Source of the DNA: Hexactinellida sp. DTS-2022
Lineage: Eukaryota; Porifera; Hexactinellida
Length of the DNA: 64,000 nucleotides
NCBI GenBank assembly: GCA_028753945.1
Contig: JAPNXP010000006.1
Span: 1 to 64,000 of the forward strand
Reading direction: 5' to 3'
Under the pieces are notes generated by a model. It was not told the origin of the DNA, did no database searches, and saw only the letters and a list, made by a program, of their open reading frames with translations. Within the stretch, counting starts at the first letter, position 1; every line of letters begins with the position of its first letter. The position numbers were made by a program, and so were the translations under genes. This document shows positions 60,301-64,000 of the stretch, piece by piece.

Positions 60301-61044
60301 TGTTGCGGACCCTTCTGGAGGACCTGGCGGAGAGGATGGTGGCACAGTCACGCGCCAAACTAATGTTCCGAAGGTACACCTGTTAGCCCCTAGGGTGCTA
60401 GATATTATACCCTCTTATGACAGAGGGAGGAAATGTAAAATTACAGCTGTGCCGACTGTTTATGTCATAAACTGAGAAAGGCACAGCAGTAATTTTAGAT
60501 TTTCTCCCAGGCTTATACAGACAGTCTAATGGCAAATTGCCAATGTCTCTAATATGATTTATATTTCTCTTTCCATCTTAGAGCAATAATTATTTTTGCT
60601 AACCAATAGCATAACTGTATACCCTTGATTTCCTGTCTATTTATACTGTTGTAACTGCAGGACTGAGTCCGTAGCGGAGAAGCTGCTATCGGATTGGTTG
60701 GCAATGCTTATGTACGGACACCTTATCGAGGGGGCGGGCCCGGCTATCCACCTGGCGTATCGCGCCACGAAGCGGCAGACCGAGAAGGGACCCGTGGACG
60801 TGTTTACAGGGGAGGCGAGACACTCTCTGGCCAAGGAGCGGATACTCACACAGCTGGCAGACATAGAGGACATGCGGGTACGCAATGACAATGATAACAA
60901 CACACAATAATAACAACAACACACAATAATAACACAATGATAACAACAACAACACAATGATAACACAATGATAACAACAACAACACAATGATAACAACAA
61001 CAAGACAATAATAATAACAACAACAAGACAATAATAATAGCTAT

Positions 61045-61075
<31 letters not shown>

Positions 61076-61247
61076 TTAAAACAACAACACAATAATAATA
61101 GCAATAACAACAACAAACAATACAGTGGAGTTCACGTATTAGCAATTCATCTAATAGTCTAATAGCAATAAAATTTCGTTAAAATGCGACTTGTTATTAC
61201 GCGATCTCCACTACAACAACAACACAACAACACAACAACACAACAAC

Positions 61248-61286
<39 letters not shown>

Positions 61287-61325
61287 CTACAACACAACAA
61301 CACAACAACACTACAACACAACAAC

Positions 61326-61382
<57 letters not shown>

Positions 61383-61386
61383 CTGT

Positions 61387-61417
<31 letters not shown>

Positions 61418-63538
61418 CCTGTATTATTAGGAGGTGGAGGCAGAGGTGCTAACAGAGAAGGATGAATCTATCCGAGTTAAGCTATTGGACTGCGACACGA
61501 TCTCTCAGGCTAAGCTTAAGATTATGGACGCCATATACTGCGGGGTCCCTGTGTCCCAGCGGCCCCTGCCCACCGTGAGTAATAGAGCAGTATATTGATA
61601 GACCCATATACCTATATACCCTATAGATAAGCCTATATACTATAGCTATACCTATATAAGCCCATATATAATACTCTGGTCATACCTGCCCACCGTGAGT
61701 AATAGAGCAGTATATTGATAGACCCATACAGTGGATGCCGGTTTTAAGCACATCGTCGGGAACTCACTGCACTTAATGTGCTTATAACCGACATGTTCTT
61801 ATAACCGACATAAATTATACAAGGTATATGGCAACAGTTTTCCAACATAGTGTGCTTATATCCGATATGTTCTTAAAACCGGTGTGCTTATGTCCGACAT
61901 CTACTGTATACCTATAGATCACTGGAGTGTAATTCCATTGATTTTTGCAACTTCGGTAAGACCTAAATATTATATTATGGATTTCCCAAAAAAACTTTAA
62001 GGCGCAAGCAATAAGGTATGTATAAAGCAGTTTGAATCCTAAGTATGTAACTCTGTTATACCGGGCTACTTATAACCTTCCTACGTAACCGGAACTAACT
62101 TAGTTCCTATATCCCCTATCCCCAGACGCTGGACCTGGAGTTGCACTCTACGCGCAAGCAGGGGGCGGGTCTGATCCTGCGTGACAGCGACCACACCTCC
62201 CAAGTGCAGGAGGACTGGAAACGGGTTAACACCCTGTCCCATTACGGGGCCATTAAGCAGGTGTTTAAACTGGTGCCGCGGACCCAGAAGATGCAGGGGG
62301 GACAGGTGTTCGACTATATGGGGACCCTCCTGCCTGTGTCCGCTATGAGCCCCCATAGGGACAGGAGTCAGCAGGAGGAGGAGAGAGTCTGGCATCTGGT
62401 TAGTTATATAGACTGTGTGATATTGTGATATACTGTGTTATACTAACGTGTTATAGTTAGTGTATTGTGTGTCTCGTTAGGGAACTGATAATTTATAGGA
62501 ACTAAGTTATATACAGTAGAACTGGTTTGTGATATTGGGCTATCTCGTTATGGAACTGTTATAGGAACTGACTGATAGTAGATAAGTTATATACAGTAGA
62601 ATCGTTTTTTTTCTAACACCGGTTTCTAACTAACTATTTATTCTAAATGTGTAAGAAATTCCAATAAAAGTTTTATTTTCTATCGGTTTATTCTAACTAT
62701 CGAACTTTTCTTCTTTATTTCCATGCAAAGAATGGGTTAGAAAACAACTGTATAACTGTATCTCGTTTTGGAAGCTAGGTTATATACAGTAACTAATGGC
62801 ATTTGGTTAATGATACCGTGATGTCTCGTTAGGGAACTGATTACTTATAGGAACTAAGTTAAACTACAGTCACTATTATAGGATCCCTGTTATTGGAACT
62901 GGAACTAACTATCCTGTTCTATTTATAGGTTAAGCCGCAGGAGCAAACACAGACCAGTGCCAAGTCTAAGAAGCTAGCCACCGAGATATACCTGATGAGA
63001 CTCATCTCCACAAAGGTGACAACTGGTTATATGTCCCCTTAGTCTGACAGGGATAGACAATGATATATTATACAATCAACTCCGCTTAATAGAGTCACCT
63101 GTTAATAGGTTTCTCCGCTTAATCGGGTCAAAATTTCACAGGATTTATAGGACAGAATTACAGTTTGTCTTACAATATTTTCGGTTAATCGGTTTCTCCG
63201 CTTAATCGGGTCAGAACAACCTGCTCCCGAGGTGGCTCTATTAAGCGGAGTCGACTGTATGTTAATTCAAATCGATGATTTATATTTCTCGAAAAATCAA
63301 ATAAATCCTACATTTCAATCCCTGCTATAACAGCTCTGTTATAACAGCTGTTTCTGTTCTAGAATATTCTCCAGAAGTACCTTGACGACATGATCGCTGC
63401 CATATTTCCTGACATCGCACTGGAGCCACATAAACTGGCGCCTCCCATAAAGTTCCTGTTTGACCTCCTCGAGAAGCAAGCAGATAATTACGACATAGAC
63501 GATAAGCCTAACACGATCAGGCTATGGAAGAATAACAG
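49335..63538 (+). CDS. Plexin 2, 22 exons visible, 3' end beyond window
   Basis: Exons: 49335-49789, 50372-50852, 51143-51183, 51248-51431, 51684-52049, 52636-52822, 52984-53318, 53724-54080, 54525-54694, 55037-55380, 55770-55975, 56663-56938, 57363-57542, 57940-58195, 58741-58889, 59530-59663, 60239-60373, 60661-60877, 61431-61574, 62126-62398, 62929-63015, 63363-63538. They give 1,717 residues. Signal peptide, Sema, three PSI domains ([44 protein letters not shown]), IPT repeats ([16 protein letters not shown]), a transmembrane helix (about 1,222-1,246), the first GAP half with [12 protein letters not shown] (arginines 1372/1374) and the Rho-binding insert are visible. The last exon stops at RLWKNN in phase 2; the LRFWVN part and C terminus (about 150 aa) lie outside. 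The donor at 55,975 was chosen on phase over a better-looking gtaata site 4 bp on. Confidence 0.94.
49860..50272. mobile_element. GGTTATAAGAAC MITE split by another element
   Basis: Left end cagtggatgccggttataag and right end cttataacctgcattcgta belong to one element family (copies at 55,577-55,736, 56,512-56,612 and 61,729-61,907). It is interrupted at 49,942-50,126 by a hAT-like element. In plexin 2 intron 1. Confidence 0.85.
49942..50126. mobile_element. hAT-like MITE with perfect 8-bp target duplication
   Basis: A 185-bp element with ends CAGTGTTTTTTTTAAGGA and, inverted, TCCTTAAAAAAAACACTG, flanked on both sides by GGCACAGT (49,934-49,941 and 50,127-50,134). An 8-bp duplication and short CAGTG ends are typical of hAT transposons. 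The middle has repeated ggcctctaatt words. No coding capacity, so non-autonomous. Confidence 0.92.
50962..51097. mobile_element. Dispersed repeat GACTTCATAATAAGCGAAC
   Basis: Second copy of the element at 37,076-37,290; ends near agcagacctgactgtaa. In plexin 2 intron 2, followed by a GTT tract (51,187-51,217) in the next intron. Confidence 0.65.
51443..51640. repeat. 40-48-bp tandem repeat of a MITE end
   Basis: Five units of ggaaatactgtcggcacagc plus tgtaattttagatttttt follow each other in one plexin 2 intron. The unit is the terminal sequence of the GCCGACAGCTGTAATTTTAG element family, multiplied as a tandem array. Confidence 0.9.
52070..52318. mobile_element. Nested MITEs in plexin 2 intron 5
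   Basis: An outer CGTTATAACGAA element (ends ctcccgttataacatagcgg and cgttataacgagagttgact) is interrupted by a CCGCTTAATAG element at about 52,147-52,235 (tattctccgcttaatagatt to ctattaaacagagtcgactg). Confidence 0.75.
52330..52625. repeat. 31-bp minisatellite TATACCATTGTTATACCATGGGTC
   Basis: About nine or ten near-identical 31-bp units containing ttgttataccatgggtcata fill the intron up to the acceptor of the exon at 52,636. A single unit-like stretch also occurs at 46,490-46,620 in plexin 1. The open frames here are repeat artefacts. Confidence 0.93.
52830..52972. repeat. GTT/ATT triplet tract
   Basis: Mixed ttg, tta and gtt triplets fill the short intron between exons 52,636-52,822 and 52,984-53,318. 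Confidence 0.9.
53391..53675. mobile_element. AGAACCTCGCTAGTA-type MITE with internal duplication
   Basis: Ends tacagtacacctgcataatc and, inverted, tactagcgaggttctacc. A block of about 85 bp (ttatccggagttcgtattaa to gggacctgatttt) is present twice. Confidence 0.7.
54250..54470. repeat. GTTT/GTTA tetranucleotide tract
   Basis: Over 200 bp of gtttgtttg and agttagtt units in the plexin 2 intron before exon 54,525. Confidence 0.93.
54700..55010. repeat. AACT/AAAC tetranucleotide tract
   Basis: About 300 bp of aactaactaac and aaacaaacaa units fill the next plexin 2 intron. Confidence 0.93.
55400..55736. mobile_element. Two elements in plexin 2 intron 10
   Basis: 55,400-55,540 resembles the CTCTCGATTTTCGCTCGCC repeat at 29,296. 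55,577-55,736 is a full GGTTATAAGAAC-family MITE (cagtggataccggttataag to ccggtatctactg). Confidence 0.75.
56147..56612. mobile_element. Three elements in plexin 2 intron 11
   Basis: 56,147-56,262 is a copy of the CTCCGGTTAATACGAAC repeat also at 48,600. 56,385-56,478 has the ttgaggcactatc...tagtgcctcctaagg palindrome with the gtcggcacagctgcaatttt end. 56,512-56,612 is a short GGTTATAAGCAC-type MITE. Confidence 0.7.
57225..57350. repeat. AAC triplet tracts near a plexin 2 acceptor
   Basis: AAC arrays at about 57,233-57,248 and 57,306-57,348 precede the exon at 57,363. Confidence 0.9.
57573..57861. mobile_element. Two MITEs in plexin 2 intron 13
   Basis: 57,573-57,650 is a truncated AGAGCCTCGTTAGTACAAAC copy. 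57,705-57,861 is a complete CAGTCGACTCCGCTT element ending ctattaagcggagtcgactg. Confidence 0.8.
58355..58680. mobile_element. Long palindromic MITE, second copy
   Basis: Contains the GTGCCGATCTCA palindrome twice (58,460-58,530 and 58,555-58,626, the second inverted), flanked by the gctataagatggaaagagga and gcctgtatatgcctggga arms seen at 29,041. Confidence 0.8.
58984..59317. mobile_element. Long CGTTATAACAAG-type MITE
   Basis: A 334-bp element with ends cagtcaaactcccgttataa and caacgggagttgactgta and many internal ttataacgaa half-motifs. It is the longest member of the family here. Confidence 0.85.
59675..60215. repeat. ACTATACATACA repeats split by a MITE
   Basis: Units of actatacatacaactatac and actatacatggcacaatata fill plexin 2 intron 16. 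At 59,772-59,946 they are interrupted by a MITE with ends ctgtggaattgctttattag and aataaagcaactccactgt. A related element lies at 61,124-61,212. Confidence 0.88.
60428..60605. mobile_element. Palindromic MITE, inverted third copy
   Basis: aaaattacagctgtgccgac and cacagcagtaattttagatt enclose a tgtcataaactgaga loop. The right arm cccaggcttatacagacagt and tttccatcttagagcaataa match the element at 29,041 in inverse orientation. Confidence 0.8.
60886..61420. repeat. AAC/AATAAC microsatellite filling plexin 2 intron 18
   Basis: More than 450 bp of aac, aacac and aataat units, interrupted by the small MITE at 61,124-61,212. It ends 10 bp before the exon at 61,431. The poly-Asn, poly-Thr and poly-Leu open frames on both strands are artefacts. 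Confidence 0.95.
61686..61728 (+). repeat. Copy of a plexin 2 exon-intron junction
   Basis: The 43 bp beginning ctgcccaccgtgagtaatag are an exact-looking copy of 61,566-61,608, which is the last nine bases of the exon (61,431-61,574), its donor site and the start of the intron. A MITE (61,729-61,907) follows at once. Confidence 0.93.
62593..62751. mobile_element. MITE, CCGGTTTCTAAC family
   Basis: Third copy of the element at 28,863, with acagtagaatcg at the left end and gttagaaaacaactgta at the right. Confidence 0.75.
63073..63258. mobile_element. MITE, CAACTCCGCTTAATAGAG family
   Basis: Complete element, 186 bp, ends caatcaactccgcttaatag and tattaagcggagtcgactgt, in the intron after the exon 62,929-63,015. 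Confidence 0.85.
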
Positions 63539-63712
63539 GTGCCGTTAACCAATTAGATTATAGGGTGTAACCGTGTGTATTAACAGCTATAATAACAGGT
63601 AGCATTAACCAATTAGATTATAGGGTGTAACCGTATGTATTAACAGCTATAATAACAGGTGCCATTAACCAATTAGATTATAGGGTGTAACGTATGTATT
63701 AACCAATTAGAT
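63539..63712 (+). repeat. 60-bp repeat duplicating a plexin 2 donor site
   Basis: Nearly three units of 60 bp, each running from a gtgccattaaccaattagat-like start to gctataataacag. AATAACAG followed by GT is also the end of the exon at 63,538, so each unit boundary recreates the exon tail plus donor. The last unit is shortened. Confidence 0.92.
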
Positions 63713-63717
63713 TATAA

Positions 63718-64000
63718 GGTTTCATCCAAGGACGCAAAATCGAGAGATGCTCCGAATAAACGAAATACAAATTGAGTATTTTTAGTGTGCTTATTCTAGT
63801 AAAAACTTTATTAGAGTCCTACTTAGTTTTCAAGCGCAAGACGCTCTTATGGGAGTATTACTTTGGAAATTATAATTTAGTTTAGGATTTAGGAACGACA
63901 AAATTTTAGAATTTTCTCCTATACCGTACGTAACATTAATTTGTGATTTAAGCGTATAGAAATTGTATCAGACCAGGATTAGGAGCGTATTTACAAATGC
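63718..64000. mobile_element. Two dispersed elements at the right edge
   Basis: 63,718-63,800 resembles the CTCTCGATTTTGCGTCC repeat in inverse orientation. 63,822-64,000 is a copy of the GGATTAGGAGCGTATTTACAA element and continues beyond the window. No plexin exon is visible here. Confidence 0.6.

Noticed and set aside
60637-61465. Poly-Leu, poly-Cys, poly-Asn and poly-Thr frames
   Set aside because: Translations of the AAC microsatellite; the adjoining plexin exons are in other frames.

Overview
This is animal nuclear DNA. All protein genes are interrupted by short GT-AG introns, and several are animal-type families: two plexins, a dystroglycan, a BTG/TOB protein, a FAM107 protein, tepsin and a ubiquitin-activating E1. 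Intron-rich compact genes, many tiny inverted-repeat elements and divergent but complete architectures suggest an early-branching, non-bilaterian animal. A sponge is my best guess, but the sequence does not prove it.

Layout. Positions 1-13.28 kb are an almost perfectly uniform tandem array of a 212-bp satellite that runs off the left edge. It stops beside a palindromic miniature transposable element. Then, on the minus strand, come three closely spaced genes: tepsin (AP-4 accessory protein, 6 exons), a UBA1-type E1 enzyme (18 exons) and dystroglycan (4 exons, with a mucin-like 24-bp repeat tract). A roughly 1.9-kb AT-rich intergenic region separates dystroglycan from a divergently transcribed BTG gene. 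Next are a small unrecognised 3-exon gene (115 aa, possible N-myristoylation site), a 45-codon ORF resembling ATP synthase subunit e, and a 6-exon gene that joins an SH3 domain to a FAM107 domain.

The right half is a head-to-head pair of plexin receptors. Plexin 1 (minus strand, 27 exons, 1,867 aa, complete) and plexin 2 (plus strand, 22 exons visible, last part beyond the window) start only 127 bp apart and probably share a bidirectional promoter. Both have Sema, PSI, IPT-like, transmembrane, RasGAP and Rho-binding regions. Their first PSI exon and the following intron are nearly identical although the rest has diverged, which suggests recent gene conversion between inverted paralogues.

Introns and intergenic DNA are packed with miniature inverted-repeat elements. 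Most have CAGT termini and look like pogo/Tigger-type elements next to TA; one hAT-like element has a perfect 8-bp target duplication. There are also many minisatellites, and several have copied the neighbouring exon-intron junction and so created tandem decoy splice sites. Exon coordinates were derived by hand from splice consensus, reading phase and family similarity; joined lengths are whole codons for every complete gene.
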